The translations under genes were made by a program, and so were the position numbers. DNA of 64,000 bases from Planktosalinus sp963975935 (lineage in GTDB: Bacteria > Bacteroidota > Bacteroidia > Flavobacteriales > Flavobacteriaceae). Positions 33,520-42,308 of this stretch are shown in pieces (within the stretch, counting starts at the first letter, position 1; each line of letters starts with the position of its first letter). The stretch is taken from NCBI GenBank assembly GCA_963975935.1, contig CAXBIQ010000003.1, positions 1 through 64,000 of the forward strand, given 5' to 3'. The notes below the pieces were generated by a model. It was not told the origin of the DNA, ran no database searches, and saw only the letters and a program-made list of their open reading frames with translations.

Positions 33520-34662
33520 TTATTTTTTTAGGATTTTTGCTGTGGTCTTAGCACCCCCTGAGGTTATTTCAGCCAGATACATTCCTTTTGATAAATGTCT
33601 CATATCCAGAGAGCCCGAAGTGTTGTTTATGTTTTTATTTAAAACCACTTGCCCTAAAAGGTTGTATATCTTAATGTTGTCAATTGTTGTTTGTGAATTA
33701 AAATTCAATTGGTCAACAACAGGGTTGGGGAAGTAATTAAAATCTACAAGTGTATACTCAGCATTATTTAATATTTGAGAAAGGTTGATTGCAAAACCTG
33801 CATAAGGATCAGCGGAACCGACGAAGATATAATATGTAAATCCTTCCGTAGCATCTATAGAAGCTAAATTGTTTGTGTCACAGATATTTGTAGGTTGGTC
33901 AACCCAAGTTAAATCAGCACCGCTCTGTGCATTTTCGTCAGAGGCAGTAAAAAATATAATTGCGCTATCAAATTGTCCGCTACTCATACCAGCTATGACT
34001 TCGCCATCAGCCTGAGCAGTGAATTTATACCAAATGCCCGGTGTGTTTGCCGTATTACAACCACCTTGTTGACCACCATCGTTTGTAATTGTGGCCATTA
34101 GAAAATGGATATCTTCTTCTAAATAGTCTTCCATTCCATTTAAATCAATGGCATTTTCAATCAAATCGTTTTCAGGGGCTTCAAAAGCATTGGTAGTATT
34201 GATAATAATATCAGAATCCACATTGTTTTTAAAGTACACATAATAGGTAGTGCCTGCGGTGGTCTCAATACTCGATGTTGAGCCCACGGCACAGGTGTTG
34301 TTGGCCTGGTCAACATAAAACAATTGCATGCCAGAGGTCACACCAGTTGCCGGTCCTTCAAAGAATACAATCACGGGGCTGTCCGGCAATATAATACCTG
34401 CGCCCACAGTGCCATCTTTGGTCGCCGTAAAGGTGTACCAGACCCCAGCTTGGGAAAGCGCACACCCCGTCCCGCCGGGTGTATTGTCATTTGTGTTTGT
34501 CGCTTCTGTAAATTCAACGGCAGCTTCATCATAAGGTATGGGCCCAAACCCAAGATTAATGGCGTTTTCGATTAAATCATTGACCGGTTGTGCCATCACA
34601 TCGGTCAGGCCAAGCGTAAAACTCATCGTTAAAACAACAAGCAAAGTAGATAATGTTTTCAT
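33520..34662 (-). CDS. T9SS-secreted protein with two repeated beta domains
   Basis: 380 residues. Signal peptide MKTLSTLLVVLTMSFTLGLTDVMA, then two related domains of about 130 residues, each starting NDLIENAI and containing GVWYTFTA or GIWYKFTA and a T-x-Y-Y-V/I-Y/F strand near the end. This is the pre-peptidase C-terminal-like beta-sandwich pattern. The last 80 residues are a T9SS type A sorting domain (FNYFPNPVVDQLNF, SGSLDMRHLSKGMYLAEI). It is probably a surface-bound or released binding protein. Cys pairs in each domain may form disulfides. It is followed directly by the 42-residue microprotein. Confidence 0.88.
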   Translation of the reverse strand: MKTLSTLLVVLTMSFTLGLTDVMAQPVNDLIENAINLGFGPIPYDEAAVEFTEATNTNDNTPGGTGCALSQAGVWYTFTATKDGTVGAGIILPDSPVIVFFEGPATGVTSGMQLFYVDQANNTCAVGSTSSIETTAGTTYYVYFKNNVDSDIIINTTNAFEAPENDLIENAIDLNGMEDYLEEDIHFLMATITNDGGQQGGCNTANTPGIWYKFTAQADGEVIAGMSSGQFDSAIIFFTASDENAQSGADLTWVDQPTNICDTNNLASIDATEGFTYYIFVGSADPYAGFAINLSQILNNAEYTLVDFNYFPNPVVDQLNFNSQTTIDNIKIYNLLGQVVLNKNINNTSGSLDMRHLSKGMYLAEITSGGAKTTAKILKK

Positions 34663-34689
34663 AATAGTTTATGTTAAAGGTTTATGAGA

Positions 34690-34712
34690 CAAAACTACTG
34701 CAGGTCAACCTG
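34690..34712 (-). promoter_or_regulatory. Promoter of T9SS gene with adjacent palindrome
   Basis: The minus strand reads TAGTTTTG (34697-34690), matching TAnnTTTG 28 nt before the ATG. Just upstream is CAGGT-CA-ACCTG (34701-34712), an inverted repeat placed where a repressor or activator would overlap the promoter. Confidence 0.45.
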
Positions 34713-35051
34713 GTGAATAGCGGTAAATTGATGGGTGGTTGTTTTCAATGGATGGATGGTCAAGTTTAGCCTTACAATCTTACTTTCTGTGTTGTATAAA
34801 AAATACGTTTAAAAAGGATCAAAACATATATAAGCCACTCAAAGCTAAGCAATTCCCCCTGATATAATCCTTATATATTGATAAGATTCCTTTAATTATA
34901 ACCAAAGTTTCTTTGATGTTTATCCGTACTTTACCCGTAAATACAGTACTCTTTACGGCAAAACATCGAAGAAAGTACGGTTAGTTTTTGAATGAAACTA
35001 GTCGATACTATACAAGATCCTGCAAGGAACTATGGGATGTGGAAGGATGAT

Positions 35052-35075
35052 GTTAGAAGTTAGAAGTTGGAAGTT
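35052..35075 (+). repeat. Heptad tandem repeat (GTTAGAA)
   Basis: Three consecutive 7-bp units GTTAGAA, GTTAGAA, GTTGGAA and the start of a fourth. It has the same period as the arms of the fad-operon elements and the arrays around the DegT gene, but no complementary partner was seen nearby. Confidence 0.8.
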
Positions 35076-35194
35076 CAGTGTATTAAAGGTATTTGGTTAA
35101 GCCTGTACTGAGGTGAATGTGGAGGAACACTCTTTTTACACCCAGGATACGGTTAAGAAGCCCCTCATCAATGCTATATTGCTTTATGAAAACA

Positions 35195-35228
35195 ACAAAG
35201 CCGTTTGAGGTTCCTCAAACGGCTTTGT
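35195..35228 (-). terminator. Long perfect hairpin after purL
   Basis: 16-bp perfect stem: ACAAAGCCGTTTGAGG (35195-35210), two bases, then its exact complement (35213-35228). It is followed by T-rich sequence on both strands. It terminates purL and could work in both directions. Confidence 0.85.
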
Positions 35229-35251
35229 TTATAGTTTTAAAGAGCAAAGAC

Positions 35252-38200
35252 TTACTTTTTCTCTAGCCACTTCCTCGCATTCACAAATGCCTCCAGCCAG
35301 GGGGAGACGGCGTCATTTCTGTCTTTGGGGTAATAGCCCCAGTTCCAGGGGAAAGTGGAGCGCTCCAGGTGGGGCATCATGACCAAATGTCTTCCGGTTT
35401 CGTCTGTCATGATGGCGGTGTTGAAATCTGAGCCGTTGGGGTTGGCAGGATAGCCTTCATAACCGTAAGTGCCCAAAATGTTATAATTTTCTTTACTGTA
35501 AGGGAAACTAAACTTCCCTTCGCCGTGTGCCGACCAGATGCCAAGTTTGCTGCCGGCCAGGGTGGATAGCATCACCGAGTTGTTTTCTGCAATCTCAACA
35601 GAAGTAAATGTACATTCAAACTTACCGCTGTCGTTGTATAGCATTTTGGGTTTTTCATCGTGGTCAGGATTGATGAGTCCCAATTCAATAAACAACTGAC
35701 AACCGTTACAAACACCTAATGATAAAGTATCAGGTCTTGCAAAAAACTCTTTGAGTGCTTTGTTGGCTTTTTCATTGTATAAAAAAGCACCTGCCCAGCC
35801 TTTGGCACTACCCAGTACGTCACTGTTTGAGAATCCCCCCACGGCAGCAATAAACTGTATGTCTTCCAGCGTTTCACGTCCCGAAATCAAATCGGTCATA
35901 TGCACGTCCTTTACATCAAAACCGGCGAGGAACAGCGCATTTGCCATTTCGCGCTCGCTGTTGCTGCCTTTTTCCCTAAGGATTGCTGCTTTTATCTTGC
36001 GGTCGCTGAGCGGAGTCGAAGCGACTGATGGCAGTTTTCCATCAAAATGTTTCGGGAACTTAAACGCTAAAGGTTGCTCTTTATAATTCTCAAACCGCTC
36101 ATCGGCATTTTGTTTTCCGCTTTGCTTGCGGTCGAGCAGGTGAGAGGTTTTATACCACACATCACGCATTTCGGAAATGGTAAATCGTTCAGTTATTTCT
36201 CCGTGAGTGATTGTAAGTGTATCGCTTTCGGCTACCGTTCCTATTTTTATGGCTTCTATGTTTGCTTTCGCGAAAGCGGCTTCAACTTCTGTATCGTTGT
36301 TAGCCTGAATCAGCACACCACTATTTTCAGCAAAAAGGATTTTAATCAAATCATCAGTGCCAAAAGCCCCTCCTTGGGAGGGGTTGGGGAGGATTATTTC
36401 AGCTCCCAGATTGTTTTCTGCAAAACACATTTCCAATAATGCGGTCAACATCCCACCGGAAGAAATGTCGTGACCAGCAGCGATTTGACCGTTGCGAATT
36501 AACGATTGCAGGGTATTGAAAGCGGTTTTAAAATAAGCAGCATCCTTAACCGAAGGTGCTTCGTTGCCAATTTCGTTAAGTATCTGTGCAAAAGAGGAGC
36601 CTCCCAGTTTGAAGTCGTCATTACTCAGGTTGAGGTAATAAATACTTCCTTTCTTTTTTTGTAAAACCGGCTCTATCACTTGCGTGATGGCGTCACAATT
36701 TCCTGCTGCCGAAATAATTACTGTTCCCGGTGAAATCACATCACCATCAGGATATTTTTGTTTCATCGAAAGCGAATCTTTCCCGGTAGGAACGTTAATC
36801 CCCAGAGCAATGGAAAACTCTGAAACGGCTTCCACGGCTGCGTACAAGCGTGCGTCTTCCCCGGGGTTGTTACAAGGCCACATCCAGTTGGCTGAAAGCG
36901 AAACTGACTGCAAACCGTCTTTCAAAGGTGCCCAAACGATGTTGGTCAAAGCTTCGGCTATGGAGTTTTGTGAGCCTGCCACCGGGTCAATCAAGCCCGA
37001 AATGGGGGAGTGCCCAATGCTGGTCGCAACACCTTCCTTGCCGTTGTAATCTAAAGCCATCACGCCGCAGTTGTTTAATGGAATTTGCAGGGGTCCCACA
37101 CATTGTTGTTTGGCTACCCGTCCTGTTACACAACGGTCTACTTTGTTGGTGAGCCAGTCTTTACAGGCCACGGCTTCCAGCTGCAGCACTTGTGTGATAT
37201 ATTCGTTGAGTTTGTCTGAAGTATACTTGAGTGCAGGATAGTTTCTGTCGATGGTTTTATCTGTCATGACAGTCTTTGGCGAACTGCCAAACATATCGGC
37301 CAGTGCCAGGTCCATCGGGTTTTTACCGTCTTTGGCCTGAAATACAAAGCGGTGGTCGCCTGTGACGGTACCCACTTCATACATCGGTGAACGTTCACGT
37401 TCTGCAATGCGTCTCAGGGTTCCGGTATCTTTTTGACCAATAACGAGCCCCATTCGTTCCTGGGATTCGTTGCCAATAATTTCTTTCGCAGAAAGGGTAG
37501 GGTCACCCACAGGTAGTCTTTCCAGGTTGATTTTACCTCCGGTTTCTTCCACGAGTTCACTCAAGCAGTTGAGGTGACCGCCGGCGCCGTGGTCGTGAAT
37601 GGAAACAATGGGGTTGATATCACTTTCAACAAGTCCGCGTATGGCATTGGCGGCACGTTTTTGCATTTCGGGGTTGGAGCGTTGTATCGCATTGAGTTCG
37701 ATACCGCTTGAAAATGCCCCGGTATCTGCTGAAGAAACCGCTGCACCCCCCATCCCGATGCGGTAGTTATCACCACCCAGTATAACGATGTCGTCTCCCA
37801 CATTGGGTTTGTCTTTAATACTCTGGTCTTTTTTTCCATAACCGATACCTCCGGCAAGCATTATTACTTTGTCATAACCCAGCATACGGCCGCTGAGCGG
37901 AGTCGAAGCGTCCGTTTCCTTATGCTCAAAAGTAAGTACAGAACCTGCAATCAAGGGTTGCCCGAATTTGTTTCCGAAGTCTGAGGCACCGTTGGAGGCT
38001 TTGATAAGAATGTCGAGCGGGGTTTGATACAACCATTTTCGTGGTGTGATGTTTTTCTCATAGGAGCGGTTGCTTTCCAGACGTGGATATGAGGTCATAT
38101 AAACTGCTGTTCCGGCGAGGGGCAGGGAGCCTTTTCCGCCGGCGAGACGGTCGCGTATTTCTCCGCCACTTCCGGTTGCGGCACCGTTAAAGGGTTCAAC

Positions 38201-38971
38201 CGTGGTAGGGAAGTTGTGGGTTTCCGCTTTCAGCGAAATCACACTATCATAGTTTTTCTTTTGGTAAAAGTCAGGTTTGTCGGCACTTTTGGGGGCGAAT
38301 TGCTCTACTGTGGGACCTTCAATAAATGCCACGTTATCTTTGTAAGCAGAAACGATGGTATTTGGATTTTCGGCTGACGTTTTTTTGATGAGTTTAAACA
38401 GTGACGATGGTTTTTCCACTCCGTCAATCACAAAGGTACCATTAAAGATTTTATGTCGGCAATGTTCTGAATTGACTTGTGAGAAGCCAAATACTTCAGA
38501 ATCGGTAAGGGGTCTTTCCAAACGTTTTGATAGTTCTTCAAGATAGATGACTTCTTCGTCATTTAGTGCCAGTCCTTCCTGTTTGTTGTAAGCAGCGATA
38601 TCAGTAATTTCTTTGATACCCTCAGGCTGAATGTCAATCGTAAAAAGTTGCTGATTCAGTTCGCTGTATTTTTGCAACAACATCGGGTCAAAATCGGCTT
38701 CTTTTTCATGGGTTATTTGAAACTCTTCTATACGGATGATGCCTTCGATGCCCATGTTTTGGGTGATTTCTACAGCATTGGTACTCCAGGGAGTGACCAT
38801 GGCGGCACGGGGTCCCACAAAAAAATCCGTCGCGGGAAGTGTCAGGACGGATTCGTTTTTAAGGGTGGCGTTGCCAAAAAGCCAGTTGAGTTTTTGTATG
38901 TTTTGGTCGTCAAGTTTTTGATGGGTCGCTACTGCGTATACCGTGTTTTGTCTGGAGAAAAAGAGGATCAT
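35252..38971 (-). CDS. purL: Phosphoribosylformylglycinamidine synthase, single-chain
   Basis: 1239 residues from the ATG at 38971 (MILFFSRQNTVYAV, the usual start); the frame from 39007 begins upstream of the predicted transcript start. PurS-like N-terminal domain, linker with GFSQVNSEHCRHKIFNG, the FGAM synthetase core with LKAETHNFPTTVEPFNGAATG (in part) and SGGMLTALLEM, and a C-terminal class I glutamine amidotransferase with nucleophile Cys in LGVCNGCQLF and catalytic region PHLERSTFPWNW. It makes FGAM from FGAR, ATP and glutamine in purine synthesis. Three short in-frame insertions encoded by palindromic repeats interrupt it (peptides ASTPLSDR, ASTPLSGR and PNPSQGGAFG), all apparently tolerated. 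The gene is otherwise intact. Confidence 0.96.
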   Translation of the reverse strand: MILFFSRQNTVYAVATHQKLDDQNIQKLNWLFGNATLKNESVLTLPATDFFVGPRAAMVTPWSTNAVEITQNMGIEGIIRIEEFQITHEKEADFDPMLLQKYSELNQQLFTIDIQPEGIKEITDIAAYNKQEGLALNDEEVIYLEELSKRLERPLTDSEVFGFSQVNSEHCRHKIFNGTFVIDGVEKPSSLFKLIKKTSAENPNTIVSAYKDNVAFIEGPTVEQFAPKSADKPDFYQKKNYDSVISLKAETHNFPTTVEPFNGAATGSGGEIRDRLAGGKGSLPLAGTAVYMTSYPRLESNRSYEKNITPRKWLYQTPLDILIKASNGASDFGNKFGQPLIAGSVLTFEHKETDASTPLSGRMLGYDKVIMLAGGIGYGKKDQSIKDKPNVGDDIVILGGDNYRIGMGGAAVSSADTGAFSSGIELNAIQRSNPEMQKRAANAIRGLVESDINPIVSIHDHGAGGHLNCLSELVEETGGKINLERLPVGDPTLSAKEIIGNESQERMGLVIGQKDTGTLRRIAERERSPMYEVGTVTGDHRFVFQAKDGKNPMDLALADMFGSSPKTVMTDKTIDRNYPALKYTSDKLNEYITQVLQLEAVACKDWLTNKVDRCVTGRVAKQQCVGPLQIPLNNCGVMALDYNGKEGVATSIGHSPISGLIDPVAGSQNSIAEALTNIVWAPLKDGLQSVSLSANWMWPCNNPGEDARLYAAVEAVSEFSIALGINVPTGKDSLSMKQKYPDGDVISPGTVIISAAGNCDAITQVIEPVLQKKKGSIYYLNLSNDDFKLGGSSFAQILNEIGNEAPSVKDAAYFKTAFNTLQSLIRNGQIAAGHDISSGGMLTALLEMCFAENNLGAEIILPNPSQGGAFGTDDLIKILFAENSGVLIQANNDTEVEAAFAKANIEAIKIGTVAESDTLTITHGEITERFTISEMRDVWYKTSHLLDRKQSGKQNADERFENYKEQPLAFKFPKHFDGKLPSVASTPLSDRKIKAAILREKGSNSEREMANALFLAGFDVKDVHMTDLISGRETLEDIQFIAAVGGFSNSDVLGSAKGWAGAFLYNEKANKALKEFFARPDTLSLGVCNGCQLFIELGLINPDHDEKPKMLYNDSGKFECTFTSVEIAENNSVMLSTLAGSKLGIWSAHGEGKFSFPYSKENYNILGTYGYEGYPANPNGSDFNTAIMTDETGRHLVMMPHLERSTFPWNWGYYPKDRNDAVSPWLEAFVNARKWLEKK
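36000..36023 (-). repeat. Dispersed repeat inside purL, copy 1
   Basis: A 24-bp sequence (plus strand CGGTCGCTGAGCGGAGTCGA and on) encoding ASTPLSDR in frame. It matches the copy at 37887-37910 at 23 of 24 positions. GCTGAGCGGAGTCGAAGC and its complement are, from my memory of many Bacteroidota genomes, a dispersed palindromic-type repeat. Confidence 0.75.
36264..36277. repeat. 14-bp perfect palindrome inside purL
   Basis: GCTTTCGCGAAAGC, identical to its own complement, in coding sequence reading AFAKA. The same palindrome occurs at 57149-57162 in the DegT gene, again reading AFAKA. Confidence 0.7.
36361..36393 (-). repeat. Palindromic repeat inside purL (PNPSQGGAF)
   Basis: CCCCTCC-TTG-GGAGGGG (36367-36383) is a perfect hairpin followed by TTGGGGAGG. 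It encodes LPNPSQGGAFG in frame, between GAEI and TDDLIKILFAEN, where PurL proteins usually have only a short linker. The sequence resembles a repeat common between genes in Bacteroidota. Confidence 0.7.
37887..37910 (-). repeat. Dispersed repeat inside purL, copy 2
   Basis: Second copy of the repeat at 36000-36023, same orientation and same frame, encoding ASTPLSGR between LTFEHKETD and MLGYDKVIM. Confidence 0.75.
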
Positions 38972-39004
38972 AAATTGCGATGTTTGTTTGATAAAAACAA
39001 AGTG

Positions 39005-39012
39005 CAAAATTA
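39005..39012 (-). promoter_or_regulatory. -7 promoter element of purL
   Basis: The minus strand reads TAATTTTG, matching TAnnTTTG about 33 nt before the ATG at 38971. No good -33 TTG. It supports the downstream start codon. The remainder of the 38972-39295 gap shows no gene. Confidence 0.5.
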
Positions 39013-39295
39013 CGGATTTTTATTGTAAAAATAATCTGAAATCTGTGTTTTAGTATCTTCCATAAAATTAAATATACAAAATGAGTTTTGGTTAAAAAGC
39101 TTAAGTAAAATATCATTTAGCCCCTTTCAAAATGTGATGAAGTATTGTGCTTTTTCATTCCTGAATACATTTACCTTAATTTTTAGGTTACACACATAAA
39201 AATCAATCTTAAAATTTAAGTATCTTGCAATAGTTTTAAGTCAAACTTACTGAATGTCATATACTTTAATTTATTAATCTCCTCAATTCATTGTT

Positions 39296-42223
39296 ATGAG
39301 AAAAACCTTTATTTTATTATGTTTTTTGATGTTTTCAAGTGTCTTCACTTTTGCACAAGTCACACCTCCGGATTATATTTCACAGGGTGTTTTATTAAGA
39401 AAAACACCTCCTGTGAGCGAAATGCGACAAGCAGGGATTCCACCTGTAAGGGATAATTCTGAAGCACGCATTATACGGAACAGGTTGCGCGGCCAACGCA
39501 AACTTGACCCTAGTGGTTTACCTTTATATGGCGAAACACAGGCACAGCGGGATTTTGGAGGAATAACCACCAGAATGCCGATCGAGAATTTTGATGGGGC
39601 AACAGTAACCGAAGGAGGGGCATTGCCTCCTGATCCAACTGGAGCAGCAGGTCCTAATCACTATGTGCATGCATTCAATTTGGGTGTGAAAATTTTTGAT
39701 AAGCAAGGAAATGTTTTATTCGGACCCATATCGTTAGGTGATTTTTTTGGTAATGGTGTTAACTCTGGTGATCCCATAGTGCTTTATGACCAACTTGCAA
39801 ATCGTTTTTTTGTAACTCAGTTTAACACCTCCAACAATGGTTTATTAATCGCTATTTCAGAAACCCCTGATCCTACAGGCTCTTATTTTATTTATGAATT
39901 TCCACTAGATGCTTTTCCTGATTATCCAAAATATTCAGTTTGGCCGGATGGTTATTATATGACCGCTAATAAATTTAGCGGCAATACAACGTATGTTTTG
40001 GAAAGAGATGTTATACTTGCAGGTGGGGCAAGCCCGCAAATTGTTGGATTTAATCTTCCGGGGGTTGTAAACAACCCCAACTCTGTACGAAGCCCTAACC
40101 CGGCTCATATACTTGGCACTTCTTTCACACCCAATATGCCCGGTCAGATTGTTTATTTTCAAGATGACGGCTGGAGTGGGGCCATAACTTTTGACCATTT
40201 AAAAATCTGGGATATTGTTATGGATTGGTCTAATACTTCAAATTCAACCATTTCTGCCCCTCTTGAAATACCCACATTGCCTTTTGATTCTGTGTTTGCT
40301 CCTTTTGGTACCGGAGATGTTAATCAACCGGGCACCTCTCAAAAGATTGATATGATAGCCGGGGTGATTTCTTATATGGTAAATTATCGTGAATTTGGTT
40401 CACACAGTTCCATGACGGTTACTTTTACTGTTGATATTGACGGTAATGATACCGGGGGTATTCGATGGATTGAGTTACGAAGATCCGGGTTAGGTGACCC
40501 GTGGACAATTTTTCAGGAGGGTACTTATGCCCCTAATGATGGTTTAAGTCGTTTTATGGGTAGTCTCGCAATGGATGCAGCCGGTAATATGGGTCTTGGT
40601 TTTCAGGTAGCCAGTGGAACAGAACCTGCCGGAATGAGATATACCGGAAGGTTTGATGGTGACCCTTTGGGAGAGATGACTATCGCTGAAGAAACCATCA
40701 TTGACGGGATAGGGGTTCAAACCGTTTCAAACCGTTTTGGAGATTATTCTCAACTTACAGTAGATCCGGATAACTTTACATTTTGGTTTACCGGTGAATA
40801 TTTTAGCGCAACTAATTTTTGGAATACACGCATTGCATCTTTTTCACTTTCAGGTGGTTTTAACAATGATGTGGGGGTTAATAATATTATTCAACCCAAC
40901 GACGGATTGCTTACTGCTAATGAGAGTGTGGAAATTTCCATACGTAATTTTGGGTTAGATACGCAATCTAATATCCCGGTTGATTTGCTTGTTGACGGGG
41001 TGGTGGTAGCCACTGAAGTTTTTGCAGGCCCATTGAATAGTAATGAGTTTGATACATATACTTTTACAGAAACCGTTGATTTATCCACGCAAGGGCAGAC
41101 ATATTCTTTGACAGCCAGAACAAATCTTTCCGGGGATGAGTTTCCCGCAAATGATGGTTTTTCAAAAGATGTCACACATCTTTTAGCTGATGATATTGGA
41201 GTTGTTTCAGTAATTGCTCCTGTGTCCGGGGAAGGTTTAGGCAATGAATCAATCACTGTAAGTATAAGGAATTTTGGTGCATTGCCACAATCAAACTTTG
41301 ATGTGGCATACACAATTGATGGAGCTACTCCTGTTGTAGAAACCTTTACCTCTACGGTTAACTCACTAGAAGAGGAGGTATTTACCTTTGCACAAACAGG
41401 CGATTTTACAGCCCTGGGCTCCTATGAGCTTTCAGTAAGCACTTCACTTGCAGATGATCAAGATATAACGAATGATGAACTTGTTGTGACAGTAATACAT
41501 GAACAGTGCTCACCAACGGGAAATTGCAGTGCCGGTGATGGTTTGAGCCGGTTTGTAATTGGTGATATTGATAATATAAGCGGATGTTCACCCAATGGCT
41601 ATGGTGACTTCACCACTCTTAATACAGAATTGGATATAAACACAACAGTTAATGTCACAGCACGGTCCGGATTTGCTGATCAATTGCTTTCAGTTTGGAT
41701 TGATTATAATGATAATTTTGTTTTTGAACCGGAAGAGTTGGTGGTTTTTGATTTCCCATTACCGGTATCAGGAAGCGATTTTACAACAAGCTTTACCATT
41801 CCTGAAGATACAGATTTGCTCGGAACACATTTATTGCGAGCCCGTGTAGGGTGGGCTACCTCTGAAGGCACCATTGATGACCCTTGTACTGACTTTACCT
41901 GGGGAGAAACCGAAGATTATACGGTTACAATAATGGATGGCATATTATCAACCACAGCAAATGATTTTTACAACACAGATTTAGTCATTTATCCTTTGGA
42001 AGATAAAATTTATGAAATGTTGTTTAGCTCACAAACAGATTTTGGAATGTTGCGTATTGATGTATACAATGCACTGGGACAAAAAGTCTTAAACAGTGAA
42101 GTGAGTCAAAATGAGAATGTTTATTCCTCACAACTTAATTTTGAAGGAAAAGCTACAGGCACTTATCTTGTGAAATTATATAATGGCAGTTTTAGTAAGG
42201 TTAAACGGGTAGTAGTGAAATAA
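39296..42223 (+). CDS. Large T9SS-secreted multidomain protein
   Basis: 975 residues. Signal peptide MRKTFILLCFLMFSSVFTFA. Residues about 85-520 form one large domain with PPDPTGAAGPNHYVHAFN and repeated ISETPDPTGSY-type loops, seen in secreted Bacteroidota proteins of unknown role. Two CARDB-like beta-sandwich domains follow (about 522-625 and 630-735; both contain E-S-V/I-x-x-S-I-R-N-F-G). Then a GEVED domain about 795-880 (LSVWIDYNDNFVFEPEE, GETEDYTVTI) and a T9SS type A sorting domain at the end (YSSQLNFEGKATGTYLVKL). It is expected at the cell surface or in the medium; adhesion or carbohydrate binding is possible. No catalytic motif was found. Confidence 0.9.
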   Translation: MRKTFILLCFLMFSSVFTFAQVTPPDYISQGVLLRKTPPVSEMRQAGIPPVRDNSEARIIRNRLRGQRKLDPSGLPLYGETQAQRDFGGITTRMPIENFDGATVTEGGALPPDPTGAAGPNHYVHAFNLGVKIFDKQGNVLFGPISLGDFFGNGVNSGDPIVLYDQLANRFFVTQFNTSNNGLLIAISETPDPTGSYFIYEFPLDAFPDYPKYSVWPDGYYMTANKFSGNTTYVLERDVILAGGASPQIVGFNLPGVVNNPNSVRSPNPAHILGTSFTPNMPGQIVYFQDDGWSGAITFDHLKIWDIVMDWSNTSNSTISAPLEIPTLPFDSVFAPFGTGDVNQPGTSQKIDMIAGVISYMVNYREFGSHSSMTVTFTVDIDGNDTGGIRWIELRRSGLGDPWTIFQEGTYAPNDGLSRFMGSLAMDAAGNMGLGFQVASGTEPAGMRYTGRFDGDPLGEMTIAEETIIDGIGVQTVSNRFGDYSQLTVDPDNFTFWFTGEYFSATNFWNTRIASFSLSGGFNNDVGVNNIIQPNDGLLTANESVEISIRNFGLDTQSNIPVDLLVDGVVVATEVFAGPLNSNEFDTYTFTETVDLSTQGQTYSLTARTNLSGDEFPANDGFSKDVTHLLADDIGVVSVIAPVSGEGLGNESITVSIRNFGALPQSNFDVAYTIDGATPVVETFTSTVNSLEEEVFTFAQTGDFTALGSYELSVSTSLADDQDITNDELVVTVIHEQCSPTGNCSAGDGLSRFVIGDIDNISGCSPNGYGDFTTLNTELDINTTVNVTARSGFADQLLSVWIDYNDNFVFEPEELVVFDFPLPVSGSDFTTSFTIPEDTDLLGTHLLRARVGWATSEGTIDDPCTDFTWGETEDYTVTIMDGILSTTANDFYNTDLVIYPLEDKIYEMLFSSQTDFGMLRIDVYNALGQKVLNSEVSQNENVYSSQLNFEGKATGTYLVKLYNGSFSKVKRVVVK

Positions 42224-42239
42224 CTCAAGAACACATTAA

Positions 42240-42282
42240 AAAAACAAAACCCGGAAATAAAGCTGCTTTCCGGGTTTTTTTT
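42240..42282 (+). terminator. Terminator of the large T9SS gene
   Basis: AAACCCGGAAA pairs with TTTCCGGGTTT and is followed by a run of T. Located between two convergent genes, it may act for both. Confidence 0.85.
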
Positions 42283-42308
42283 ATAAATTTAGTTTGAAGC
42301 GCTATATA

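Larger units (their letters stand above)
34663..35251. other. 589-bp intergenic region between T9SS gene and purL
   Basis: It holds the T9SS promoter at its left end, a short 7-bp tandem repeat at 35052-35075 and the purL terminator at its right end. No coding frame or RNA gene is recognisable in between. Confidence 0.5.
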
